Shown here one piece after another: positions 1-6,672 of a stretch of 17,119 nt of DNA. How positions within the stretch are numbered: the stretch's first letter is position 1; each line of letters opens with the position of its first letter. Made by a program: the position numbers and the translations under genes. The notes beneath the pieces were generated by a model. It was not told where the DNA came from, made no database searches, and worked only from the letters and a program-made list of their open reading frames with translations. The DNA comes from CAVLCC01 sp963661535 (GTDB lineage Bacteria; Actinomycetota; Coriobacteriia; Coriobacteriales; CADBOM01). The DNA lies in NCBI GenBank assembly GCA_963661535.1, contig CAVLCC010000042.1:1-17119 (forward strand), in the 5' to 3' direction.

Positions 1-145
1 TCTGAACCCCCACCCGTTTAAGTAATTCTGTTAACGGTATTATAAGGGGGAGGTTTTGAGGAAAACTGGCTGTAAGCCAAGCGATATGTTCTTAATGAAT
101 GTATAGCTGGATTTTTTGCAGTATGGTGCCCTACAAGTCTGGAAG
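1..145. other. intergenic stretch with inverted repeats, no gene seen
   Basis: No convincing reading frame or RNA gene is visible here. Two dyads can be seen. In the first, CCCCC at 7-11 can pair with GGGGG at 46-50, and nested inside it CCGTT at 14-18 can pair with AACGG at 33-37. The second is TGGCT (67-71) and AGCCA (75-79) with a 3-nt loop. They could belong to a terminator or leader of a gene beyond the left edge. The function is unknown. Confidence 0.2.
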
Positions 146-180
146 ATAAAAAAGTAACCTAGCTAGCCAGTTGTGCTAGG
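146..180 (-). terminator. possible rho-independent terminator after nikR
   Basis: Read on the minus strand, 20 nt past the nikR stop, CCTAG/CTAGG (or CTAGC/GCTAG) arms form a short stem and a run of six T follows at 153-148. The stem is only 5 bp and the T run is separated from it by several bases, so this is a weak terminator candidate. Its position, directly after the last gene of the fatty-acid block, supports it. Confidence 0.35.
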
Positions 181-199
181 CATGGATATTAGCGTGATG

Positions 200-757
200 T
201 TACTTGCTATTCTCACAATGATGATGGTGGCAATGATGCTCATGAGAATGTGTATGCGGATGCGCGTGAGAACAAGCGGCATGTTCACCGTTAGCGTGCG
301 AGTGCGCACCAGCAGCACCCCCGTGCGCTCCATCAGCATGACCGTCACCTACAACAGTCACGATTAAATCCCCATTTAGCACGCCTTTTGTGCCAAGCAA
401 ACTATCAGCAATACCCCGAAGCACGCTCGAACGCCCCTTCATAACGATGGTTTCTAGACAATTGTGCTCATCAACATGAACATGCATGCTCGAAATAATC
501 TCATCAAAATGCGCGTGTTGAATGTCGTCTAGTTTGTCGCGCAAATCATTTGTGTGATGATCAAAAACCATGGTTAGGGTGGCAAAAATAAACGCGTCAG
601 ACTCCTCGGTTTTTTCTTTTACGAGGGCATCGCGCACGAGGTCGCGCACAACTTCCGACCTGTTTTTTGCAATCCCTCGTCTCGAAGCATAGTCATCTAA
701 AGTTGCAAGCAACTCCTCTGGCATTGTTATCGAAATTCGGGTTAAGTCGCTGCTCAT
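200..757 (-). CDS. nikR: NikR-type nickel-responsive regulator with His-rich tail
   Basis: 185-aa ribbon-helix-helix repressor of the NikR family, which binds DNA when loaded with nickel. Residues 5-45 form the RHH domain (RISITMPEELL... with RSEVVRDLVRDAL). Residues 55-135 are the ACT-like metal domain. The four high-affinity nickel ligands are present as H81, H92, H94 and C100, with exactly the spacing of E. coli H76/H87/H89/C95, and the HVHVDEHNC segment is diagnostic. Family members are usually about 130-145 aa. This one continues with a tail (about 137-185) holding 16 His and 3 Cys, including HTHSHEHHCHHHHC, resembling the metal-storage tails of HypB or SlyD. The ATG overlaps the fabZ stop (TAATG), so translation is probably coupled to fabZ, and a GGAG lies about 10 nt upstream. 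No nickel transporter, urease or hydrogenase genes are in the window, so its targets are not shown here. Confidence 0.9.
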   Translation of the reverse strand: MSSDLTRISITMPEELLATLDDYASRRGIAKNRSEVVRDLVRDALVKEKTEESDAFIFATLTMVFDHHTNDLRDKLDDIQHAHFDEIISSMHVHVDEHNCLETIVMKGRSSVLRGIADSLLGTKGVLNGDLIVTVVGDGHADGAHGGAAGAHSHANGEHAACSHAHPHTHSHEHHCHHHHCENSK

Positions 758-1293
758 TATTCACTCTCTCCAACCGCAAATGTAATCTCAGCTTGACACG
801 CAACCTTGCCATCGACCTTAGCCACAGCCTTGCCATGTCCAATGCCATGACGCATCTCTTCAATCTCGCAACGCATCTCCAATACGTCGCCAGGCACAAC
901 TTGCTTTTTAAAGCGGCATTTCTTAACGCCTCCAAAAAATGCAATCTTGCCCTTGTTTTGTGGAAGACTTAACACAGCAATTGCCCCCACCTGAGCCAAA
1001 GCCTCCAAAATCAGGACCCCCGGCATAACGTGCTGATCTGGGAAGTGTCCGCAAAACCACTGCTCCCCAACAGAAACGCACTTAATGCCACATGCCCATT
1101 GACCTGGTTCGTAGTCGGTTATGCGGTCTACCAGCTGAAACGGAAAGCGGTGTGGCAAAATTTGCTGTATTTGATTAGAAGAAATAATTCTTGGCTCGCG
1201 AGCTTGCGTTTCTGGTTCAGCATTTGCGCCGCACTCGCCACGCTCGCCTTGCTCGCCTTGCTCCACGCTTGAATTTTCAGTATTTTCAGTCAT
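757..1293 (-). CDS. fabZ: 3-hydroxyacyl-ACP dehydratase FabZ
   Basis: 178-aa hot-dog-fold dehydratase that converts 3-hydroxyacyl-ACP to trans-2-enoyl-ACP in the FASII cycle. The conserved LPHRFPFQLVDRI segment (46-58) and the active-site stretch GHFPDQHVMPGVLILEALAQ, with catalytic His83 and Glu97, are intact. Residues 1-33 are a Glu/Gly/Asn-rich low-complexity leader absent from typical FabZ (about 140-150 aa). The start was placed at the ATG at 1293 because AAAGGA precedes it at good spacing. The same frame stays open for a further 47 codons upstream, but that part has no FabZ similarity and reads through the repeat-bearing gap. The TAA stop shares one base with the nikR ATG. As the only dehydratase in the cluster, it leaves open how unsaturated fatty acids are made. 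Confidence 0.93.
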   Translation of the reverse strand: MTENTENSSVEQGEQGERGECGANAEPETQAREPRIISSNQIQQILPHRFPFQLVDRITDYEPGQWACGIKCVSVGEQWFCGHFPDQHVMPGVLILEALAQVGAIAVLSLPQNKGKIAFFGGVKKCRFKKQVVPGDVLEMRCEIEEMRHGIGHGKAVAKVDGKVACQAEITFAVGESE

Positions 1294-1390
1294 CGTAGGT
1301 TCCTTTCGTTCAAAATCAAACAGCCAACTTATAGCCAGTGACACCGCGCAATCTGCGAATCCACATGTTTGCATAACATACTCGAATACA

Positions 1391-1416
1391 GTTTGCAGAC
1401 ATGTGAGCTTGCAAAC
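1391..1416. promoter_or_regulatory. inverted repeat in the fabF-fabZ gap, possible operator
   Basis: GTTTGCA (1391-1397) and TGCAAAC (1410-1416) form a perfect 7-bp inverted repeat with a 12-bp spacer, about 100 bp upstream of the fabZ start. A related dyad, ATGTT-TGCAT-AACAT, lies at 1365-1379. Size and symmetry suit a dimeric or tetrameric regulator, and NikR, encoded just downstream, is one candidate. The sequence does not match the E. coli NikR consensus GTATGA-N16-TCATAC, so this is speculative. A transcript hairpin is the other reading. Confidence 0.3.
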
Positions 1417-1417
1417 G

Positions 1418-1460
1418 CAACACCCGCCGCGCAAAGTTAACTCAACACCCGCCGCGCAAA
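1418..1460. repeat. 18-bp perfect direct repeat
   Basis: CAACACCCGCCGCGCAAA occurs at 1418-1435 and again at 1443-1460 (25-bp period), directly after the fabF stop on the minus strand. It is GC-rich compared with the surrounding gap. It is probably a local tandem duplication; a protein-binding role is possible but not shown. Confidence 0.85.
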
Positions 1461-1461
1461 A

Positions 1462-2766
1462 TTATTTATCAAAACGTCCAATTACAATGCTTGCATTATG
1501 CCCGCCAAAACCTAGATTGTCAGACAACGCATAATCAAAGTCAGCCTCTACACCTTGGTTGGCAACTAGGTTGATATTGCAATCGGGGTCGGGGGTGTGA
1601 TAGTTAATATTTGGAGGAATAAAGCCGTCACGAATTGCGAACAACGACAAAATTGCCTCCACCGCACCGGTTGCACCTAGCATGTGTCCGGTCATTGACT
1701 TTGTGCTGCTTACCAGTGGTCCTGCAGCAGGATCAGAGCCAGCACCGCCCTCACTAGCATCGCCGCCGCAACCCTCTGCGCCCCCTCCAAATACAGCACA
1801 AATTGCAGCAGACTCAGTCTTGTCATTCATAGGAGTCGAGGTTCCATGAGCATTTATGTACCCAATTTGCGAAGGCTCAAGTCCCGCGTCATAAATTGCA
1901 TTTCGCATAGAAGCCGCAGCTCCGTCGCCGCTGGGGTCTGGAGCAGTAATATGGTGGGCGTCGCAAGTATAGCCATATCCACAAATCTCGCCCAAAATCT
2001 CGGCACCACGCGCACGCGCATGCTCGAGCTCCTCTAAAATCATAATGCCCGCGCCCTCGGCAATCACAAAGCCGGATCTCTCAAGGTCAAAGGGCTTGCA
2101 GGCATTTTGCGGGTCGTCCGACTCAGCTAGAGCCCTCATAACCGTAAAGCCACCCACACCAAGCGGAGTAATACACGACTCAGCCCCGCCCGCAATCATA
2201 ACATCAAGGTATCCATGCCTGATGGTGCGCATTGCCTCTCCAAGCGCGTTGGTTCCACCCGCACACGCCGACACAACACACGAACACTCACCCTTAAAAC
2301 CCTCTTGAATTGCCACGTTTCCAGCAGCACTATTAGTAATAGAAGCTGGAATATAATGAGGAGAAACCCTATCAAAGCCCTTTTCGTGACCGCGGTCTTG
2401 GGAGCGAGCCAAAAAATCCAACGAACCTATGCCCGATGAAATCGCAACTCCGCAACGATAAGGATCTTCGTTTGCAATCTCAATTCCACTTTGCTTCATG
2501 GCCTGCATGGTTGCAACTCGCGCAAAGTGCGTAAATCTCTCTTGCTTACGGGCTTCTTGCTTCTCTAAAAACTCAAAGGGATCAAAGCCCTTTACCTCGC
2601 CAGCAATTTTGACCTTTTGAGAGCTCGCATCATAAAGAGTAATTGGGGCTATTCCGTTAACCCCCGCTTTTGCGTTGTTCCATGCCTCGTCAACTGTGTT
2701 TCCGATGGGGCTAAGCACACCCATTCCGGTAACAACAACTCTGCGAAGCCCTATATTTTTGCTCAT
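1462..2766 (-). CDS. fabF: 3-oxoacyl-ACP synthase II (FabF)
   Basis: 434-aa condensing enzyme that extends acyl-ACP with malonyl-ACP. It has the thiolase fold with the Cys-His-His triad: Cys168 (VVSACAGGTNALGEA), His307 (INAHGTSTPMND) and His361 (STKSMTGHMLGATGA). The N-terminal RRVVVTGMGVLSPIGN is typical. Family members are about 410-415 aa, and the surplus comes from a Gly/Ala/Asp/Ser-rich insertion at about residues 327-350, just before the LVSSTKSMTGH strand, on what is normally a short loop. The start ATG is preceded by CAGGAG at good spacing. It lies 78 bp after fabG, across a gap of short tandem repeats, and 168 bp before fabZ. Confidence 0.95.
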   Translation of the reverse strand: MSKNIGLRRVVVTGMGVLSPIGNTVDEAWNNAKAGVNGIAPITLYDASSQKVKIAGEVKGFDPFEFLEKQEARKQERFTHFARVATMQAMKQSGIEIANEDPYRCGVAISSGIGSLDFLARSQDRGHEKGFDRVSPHYIPASITNSAAGNVAIQEGFKGECSCVVSACAGGTNALGEAMRTIRHGYLDVMIAGGAESCITPLGVGGFTVMRALAESDDPQNACKPFDLERSGFVIAEGAGIMILEELEHARARGAEILGEICGYGYTCDAHHITAPDPSGDGAAASMRNAIYDAGLEPSQIGYINAHGTSTPMNDKTESAAICAVFGGGAEGCGGDASEGGAGSDPAAGPLVSSTKSMTGHMLGATGAVEAILSLFAIRDGFIPPNINYHTPDPDCNINLVANQGVEADFDYALSDNLGFGGHNASIVIGRFDK

Positions 2767-2780
2767 CTAAAAAACTCCTG

Positions 2781-2840
2781 TTCTTAAATGCTACGTTCTT
2801 AAATGCTATGCCTTTAAAATGCCACATATTTAAAATGCTG
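2781..2840. repeat. degenerate ~15-bp tandem repeat between fabG and fabF
   Basis: Four consecutive units of about 15 bp resemble TTCTTAAATGCTACG: two nearly identical copies at 2781-2795 and 2796-2810, then CCTTTAAAATGCCAC and ATATTTAAAATGCTG. The array fills most of the gap and stops just before the fabF ribosome-binding site on the minus strand. It looks like stepwise slippage duplication of leader DNA. The fabK-fabD gap shows a similar but differently sized array. Confidence 0.7.
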
Positions 2841-2844
2841 CGTA

Positions 2845-3585
2845 TTAAACCGCCATACCCCCATCAACACAGAGCACCTGCCCTGTTATATAAGAGGCAT
2901 CGTCTAGTGCCAAAAATGCCACTGCACGGGCAACGTCTTCTGGCTGGCCCACGCGTCCGAGCAAAATTTGCTGCTCAAATGCATCTTTTGCAGCTTGGGC
3001 AACGTCGCGCGTCATGTCTGTATCAATATAGCCGGGAGCCACAGCGTTAACTCTAACCCCCCTGCTCGCCAACTCGCGAGCCGCCGATTTAGTTAGACCA
3101 ATCACTCCGGCCTTGCTCGCGGCATAATTTGCCTGACCCGCGTTGCCCATAATGCCAACCACGCTCGACATATTCACAATCGCACCCGACCTCTGCTTGA
3201 GCATAATTCGGCTTGCATGCTTTATGCAATTAAAGGTGCCCTCAAGGTTTACTTTGAGCACAGTCTCAAAATCATCTGGAGAAGTTCTCATCATAAGGTT
3301 GTCGCGCGTAATTCCGGCGTTGTTTATCAATATGTCGAGAGAGCCCAGTTCACGCTGAACAGTTGAAACCATCTCTTTGGTTGCGTCGTGATCCGAAACG
3401 TCTGCCGCAACAACGAGGGCTTTGACACCTAGCGCCTCGCACTCATTAGCAACTTGTTGTGCAGCATCCACACCCTTTGTGCAGTTAACTGCCACATTGC
3501 ACCCGCGCTTTGCAAGCTCTAAACAGATGGCTCTTCCAATGCCACGGCTGCCTCCAGTAACTAAAGCATTTTTTGCACTACACAC
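2845..3585 (-). CDS. fabG: 3-oxoacyl-ACP reductase FabG
   Basis: About 246-aa short-chain dehydrogenase that reduces 3-oxoacyl-ACP with NADPH. It shows the Rossmann TGGSRGIG glycine motif, NNAG, and the catalytic Ser/Tyr/Lys set (Ser141 in MSSVVGIMGNAG, Tyr154 and Lys158 in NYAASKAG). The C-terminal SYITGQVLCVDGGMAV is typical. Two in-frame GTG starts are possible. The one at 3594 has no properly spaced SD. The one at 3585 has GAGG at 3597-3594 with an 8-nt spacer and gives a normal N-terminus (MCSAKNALVTGG), so it is preferred; the difference is three residues. No ATG start lies nearby. It follows fabD by about 25 bp and belongs to the same transcription unit. Confidence 0.93.
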   Translation of the reverse strand: MCSAKNALVTGGSRGIGRAICLELAKRGCNVAVNCTKGVDAAQQVANECEALGVKALVVAADVSDHDATKEMVSTVQRELGSLDILINNAGITRDNLMMRTSPDDFETVLKVNLEGTFNCIKHASRIMLKQRSGAIVNMSSVVGIMGNAGQANYAASKAGVIGLTKSAARELASRGVRVNAVAPGYIDTDMTRDVAQAAKDAFEQQILLGRVGQPEDVARAVAFLALDDASYITGQVLCVDGGMAV

Positions 3586-3593
3586 AGTTTGCA

Positions 3594-3597
3594 CCTC
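3594..3597 (-). promoter_or_regulatory. Shine-Dalgarno deciding the fabG start
   Basis: GAGG on the minus strand lies 8 nt before the GTG at 3585. The alternative GTG at 3594 would sit inside this motif, which argues against that longer start. Confidence 0.5.
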
Positions 3598-3610
3598 TCA
3601 ACTTTTAACA

Positions 3611-4534
3611 CTACGCAAATGCCTGCTTTGTAGCCTCAAGACTTGCATTATCAAAAGCCTGAAGCGTCTGCACTTGCTTGTCGATCTTTTTTATCATTCT
3701 AGAAAGCGACTTGCCAACGCCTACCTCCACAGTTACAACAATGCCGCTTTGAACCATATTGCGCACGCAGTCGTCAAAGTGTATGGCCGACTGAACCTGC
3801 TCCACCAGCATCTCAGCAATTGTTGCACCACTTTGCAGCGGCTCGGCTGTGGTATTAAACAAAACGGGAATTTGCATGGGAGCAAACTGAGTTTTGGCAA
3901 GACGAGCCTCAAGAGCTTGCGCAGCTGGCTTCATTAGTTTAGTGTGAAAAGGTCCGCTCACAGGCAGAGGAATACAGCGCTTTGCTCCTAGCTCTAGTGC
4001 GAGCTCACTAGCCTTATCCACCGCCGCTTTTTCTCCAGAAATAACAATTTGGTTTGGCCCGTTAAAGTTGGTTATAGCAACATATCCTGCGTCTTGTGCT
4101 TGTTCGCATGCTTTCTTGATGCCCTCGCGGTCAAGCCCTAACACGGCAGTCATACCGCAGTCTATGCCTTCGGAGGCTCGGGTCATCTCCTCCCCTCTAA
4201 AGGCCGCTAACTCTACCGCCTCTTTTGCAGATAGCGCACCAGCAGCTGCAAGCGCTGAATATTCTCCCAACGAAAGACCATAAGCCATAGAGGGCTTTAT
4301 GCCCTCGCTTGCCAAAAGCGCAGTTGTGGCGCACTCTATGGCAACCATACATGGCTGAGTGTTGCGCGTGTCGGCTAGTTGTTCCTCGGTTCCGTCGAAT
4401 GCCAACTCGCGCCAGTGACCTGTTGGGTCTATCTCCTCTAGTGTCTCTCTAAAAACAGGGTAGGTGTCGTATAACTCGCGTCCCATTCCTGGAACTTGAC
4501 TGCCTTGCCCTGCAAAAACAAATGCACACTTCAT
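3611..4534 (-). CDS. fabD: malonyl-CoA:ACP transacylase FabD
   Basis: 307-aa acyltransferase that transfers malonyl from CoA to the AcpP phosphopantetheine arm. The N-terminal FAGQGSQVPGMG, the nucleophile elbow with Ser88 (GLSLGEYSALAAAGA), Arg113 (AAFRGEEM) and His197 (PVSGPFHTKLMKPAA) are all present. The elbow reads GLSLG rather than the GHSLG of E. coli, a variant also known in Gram-positive FabD proteins. Length is normal. The ATG has AGGAG 5 nt upstream, and that SD lies inside the first unit of the tandem repeat occupying the fabK-fabD gap. The TAG stop is about 25 bp before the preferred fabG start. Confidence 0.95.
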   Translation of the reverse strand: MKCAFVFAGQGSQVPGMGRELYDTYPVFRETLEEIDPTGHWRELAFDGTEEQLADTRNTQPCMVAIECATTALLASEGIKPSMAYGLSLGEYSALAAAGALSAKEAVELAAFRGEEMTRASEGIDCGMTAVLGLDREGIKKACEQAQDAGYVAITNFNGPNQIVISGEKAAVDKASELALELGAKRCIPLPVSGPFHTKLMKPAAQALEARLAKTQFAPMQIPVLFNTTAEPLQSGATIAEMLVEQVQSAIHFDDCVRNMVQSGIVVTVEVGVGKSLSRMIKKIDKQVQTLQAFDNASLEATKQAFA

Positions 4535-4660
4535 GCAAACTCCTAATGCTTAGTGCAAATCTCTAAGTGCCTAGCATAAACTTTTAGTGACTAGTGCAAA
4601 TCTCTAAAGCTTAACGCAAACCCCTATCGCAAACCCCTAGCACAAACTCCCGATTCCTAA
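4534..4660. repeat. degenerate ~20-bp tandem repeat carrying the fabD SD region
   Basis: Seven consecutive units fill the gap: 4534-4553, 4554-4574, 4575-4594, 4595-4614, two shortened 13-bp units at 4615-4627 and 4628-4640, and 4641-4660. On the plus strand they resemble TGCAAATCTCTAAGTGCTTAG. Read on the coding (minus) strand, each unit holds a purine-rich core (AGGAG, AGAG, AAAAG, GGGG or GGGAG) followed by TTTGC or a close variant. The copy next to the start provides the functional fabD SD (AGGAG at 4544-4540). The array therefore looks like repeated duplication of the translation initiation region. Confidence 0.8.
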
Positions 4661-4670
4661 ACGCGCCCCT

Positions 4671-5630
4671 CTAATCATATATGCTGCTCATCATCTGGAT
4701 AAGTTCATCTCGAGCATCTAAAGCATCGCGATATATCTCCTCAAAAATTTGAGCCGCCGGTCTAATTTGAGTAAGCATACCTGCAACCTGACCAGCAATT
4801 AAAGATCCATCTCGCGTATCGCCATCAATCACAGCCTTGCGCAGAGCTCCAATCATGTAGTGACCAAGATCCTCACGGCTCATGCCCTGCTTTTCGTCCT
4901 TAAGATATGCACGCGCCATGTGATTTTTGAGCTGCCTAACTGGGGATCCTGCAAAGCGACCCGTTACAGCTGTGTCCGCGTCTTTAGCACGCAAAATTGC
5001 CTCTTTGTAGTTTTGATGAATAGGACACTCCTCACTAACAAGCAAGCATGTTCCTAGTTGAGCTCCCACAGCTCCTAGCGCCAAGGCTGCCAAAAACTGA
5101 CGACCGCTAGCAATTCCACCCGCTGCAATTACAGGTATATTCACCGCGTCAATTACCTGCGGAACCATAGCCATTGTAGCAAGTTCACCCACATGACCTC
5201 CGCTTTCTGTGCCTTCTGCAATTACTGCGTCGGCGCCTACACGCTCTACGCGCACAGCCAAAGCAGCAGATGGAACAACTGGGATAACCTTTATGCCAGC
5301 CTCTTTCCACTTGTCAATATAAGGACCTGGATTTCCAGCACCTGTTGTTACTACAGCAGGAGCAGTTTTTGCAACAAGTTCGCACACCTCGTCTAGCTGG
5401 GGGTGCTTCATCATAACGTTAACACCAAAAGGCTTGTGCGTTAGCTCGCGACATTTTGCAATATTGCTCTCCAGAGTCTCAATGTCCATTCCTCCAGAAG
5501 CAATAATTCCAAGCGCCCCCGCATTAGACATTGCTGCTGCAAATTCGCCATCAGATATATTAGCCATCGCGCCTTGCATAAACGGGTATTTTATACCCAG
5601 CATTTTCGCGAGATTTGTTTTGTTGCTCAT
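4671..5630 (-). CDS. fabK: FMN-dependent enoyl-ACP reductase FabK
   Basis: 319-aa TIM-barrel flavoprotein of the FabK/nitronate monooxygenase group that reduces trans-2-enoyl-ACP to acyl-ACP, the last step of the cycle. It opens with the typical LAKMLGIKYPFMQGAMANIS. It has the FMN-binding AAGGIASGRQ segment and TESGGHVG with His146, which matches the conserved catalytic-region His of FabK. Fab context and length favour FabK over nitronate monooxygenase. The start is the ATG at 5630, preceded by a GGAG-rich SD (AGAGGAGAGAGG). The frame stays open for 46 codons further upstream into fabH, but that part has no family similarity. No FabI, FabL or FabV is in the window, so FabK is probably the main enoyl reductase here, which would be expected to make FASII insensitive to triclosan-type FabI inhibitors. 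Confidence 0.93.
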   Translation of the reverse strand: MSNKTNLAKMLGIKYPFMQGAMANISDGEFAAAMSNAGALGIIASGGMDIETLESNIAKCRELTHKPFGVNVMMKHPQLDEVCELVAKTAPAVVTTGAGNPGPYIDKWKEAGIKVIPVVPSAALAVRVERVGADAVIAEGTESGGHVGELATMAMVPQVIDAVNIPVIAAGGIASGRQFLAALALGAVGAQLGTCLLVSEECPIHQNYKEAILRAKDADTAVTGRFAGSPVRQLKNHMARAYLKDEKQGMSREDLGHYMIGALRKAVIDGDTRDGSLIAGQVAGMLTQIRPAAQIFEEIYRDALDARDELIQMMSSIYD

Positions 5631-5724
5631 AGCCTCTCTCCTCTTTTCTTGCCCTCGTTGCTTCTTGTTGCTTGCGCCTTCGCTCGCCACGCGTACGCTG
5701 CAGGAGCTTGCACTTCTAGCCCTC

Positions 5725-6672
5725 TTACCACTCCAAAAGAATGCCCTCATACACCAAACCTGCGCCAAAGCACACCATAATCACTTTGTCTCCGCGCTTT
5801 AGAATGCCTTGAGCGTCCATTTCGGCAGTAGCAATTGCCGAGCTTGCAGCCGAAGTGTTGCCGTATTCTTCAATATTTGTATAACACTTTTCTTTTGGGA
5901 TACCCATTTTTTGATACACATGCTTTATAATGCGCATATTCGCTTGGTGGAAGATAAAGTGGTCTATGTCATCTAGCGTTAAGCCCGACTGGGCGAGCAA
6001 GTTTTCTATGGCATCCGGAACTGCGGTTACAGCAAATCGAAACACGTCTTTGCCATTCATGCGAATGACCCTAAAGTCGTCGCCAGACTTAGGATTAGCA
6101 GAAACTTGAATGGCCTCGATTCCCTTGCGTGTGCCTCCAGTGAAATAAATTTCTCCCTCTTCGCGTAGGCTCACAACCGCCGCCCCTGCTCCGTCTCCAA
6201 ATAATACGCAAGTTCCGCGGTCGCTCCAGTCGGTATAATCTGATGCAAACTCGCTTGCAATAACTAGAGCTTTTTTGCCAGGGTGCTGCAACATAAGTCC
6301 GCGTGCAACGTGCAGACTCACCAAAAATGCTGGACAAGCTGCATTTATATCAAATGCCAAAACGTGCTCTGGAAGCCCCATAATGTCGTGCACTGCGCAT
6401 GCATTAGCGGGCGAAAATGTGTCGGGCGAAAATGTTGCCATTATCACACAGCAGAGGTCGTCTGGATTGATGTTGCCGCGCTTCATAGCGGATTGACCAG
6501 CCTTTGCGGCCATCTGCGCGTTGGTGAGATTCTCGTTAATATGGCGGTTGTGGATGCCCGTTCGGGGGTATATCCACTCGTCACTTGTTTCTACAATTTT
6601 TGACAGGTCATCATTAGACACAGCCTTAGGCGGAATATAAAGACCTGTCGACTCAAAATAAAGGGAGTTCAC
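5725..6672 (-). CDS. fabH: 3-oxoacyl-ACP synthase III (FabH)
   Basis: 315-aa initiating condensing enzyme that joins acetyl-CoA (or a branched acyl-CoA) with malonyl-ACP. The triad is Cys113 (INAACPAFLV), His242 (FIFHQANMRI) and Asn272 (EYGNTSAAS). The N-terminal SNDDLSKIVETSDEWIYPRTGI is classic. Translation starts at GTG, which overlaps the accA stop as TAGTG, and an AAGGGG SD lies in the accA 3' end, so the two genes are probably translationally coupled. A 94-bp gap separates it from fabK. Primer preference cannot be read from the sequence. Confidence 0.95.
   Translation of the reverse strand: MNSLYFESTGLYIPPKAVSNDDLSKIVETSDEWIYPRTGIHNRHINENLTNAQMAAKAGQSAMKRGNINPDDLCCVIMATFSPDTFSPANACAVHDIMGLPEHVLAFDINAACPAFLVSLHVARGLMLQHPGKKALVIASEFASDYTDWSDRGTCVLFGDGAGAAVVSLREEGEIYFTGGTRKGIEAIQVSANPKSGDDFRVIRMNGKDVFRFAVTAVPDAIENLLAQSGLTLDDIDHFIFHQANMRIIKHVYQKMGIPKEKCYTNIEEYGNTSAASSAIATAEMDAQGILKRGDKVIMVCFGAGLVYEGILLEW

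Noticed and set aside
163..367. Met/Arg/Thr-rich open frames overlapping the nikR 3' end
   Set aside because: Composition is a by-product of the repetitive His codons of the NikR tail read in other frames.
1294..1434. Upstream extension of the fabZ reading frame by 47 codons
   Set aside because: It has no SD of its own and a Cys-rich sequence unlike FabZ, and it crosses the direct repeats; the ATG at 1293 has a good SD.
3422..3937. 171-codon plus-strand open frame opposite fabD/fabG
   Set aside because: It is antisense to two conserved genes and spans their junction; no recognisable domain.
4534..4660. CRISPR-like array
   Set aside because: Units are contiguous with no unique spacers, are degenerate, and sit in a gene leader.
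5631..5768. Upstream extension of the fabK reading frame into fabH
   Set aside because: It overlaps the real fabH 3' end in another frame and lacks family similarity; the ATG at 5630 has a strong SD.
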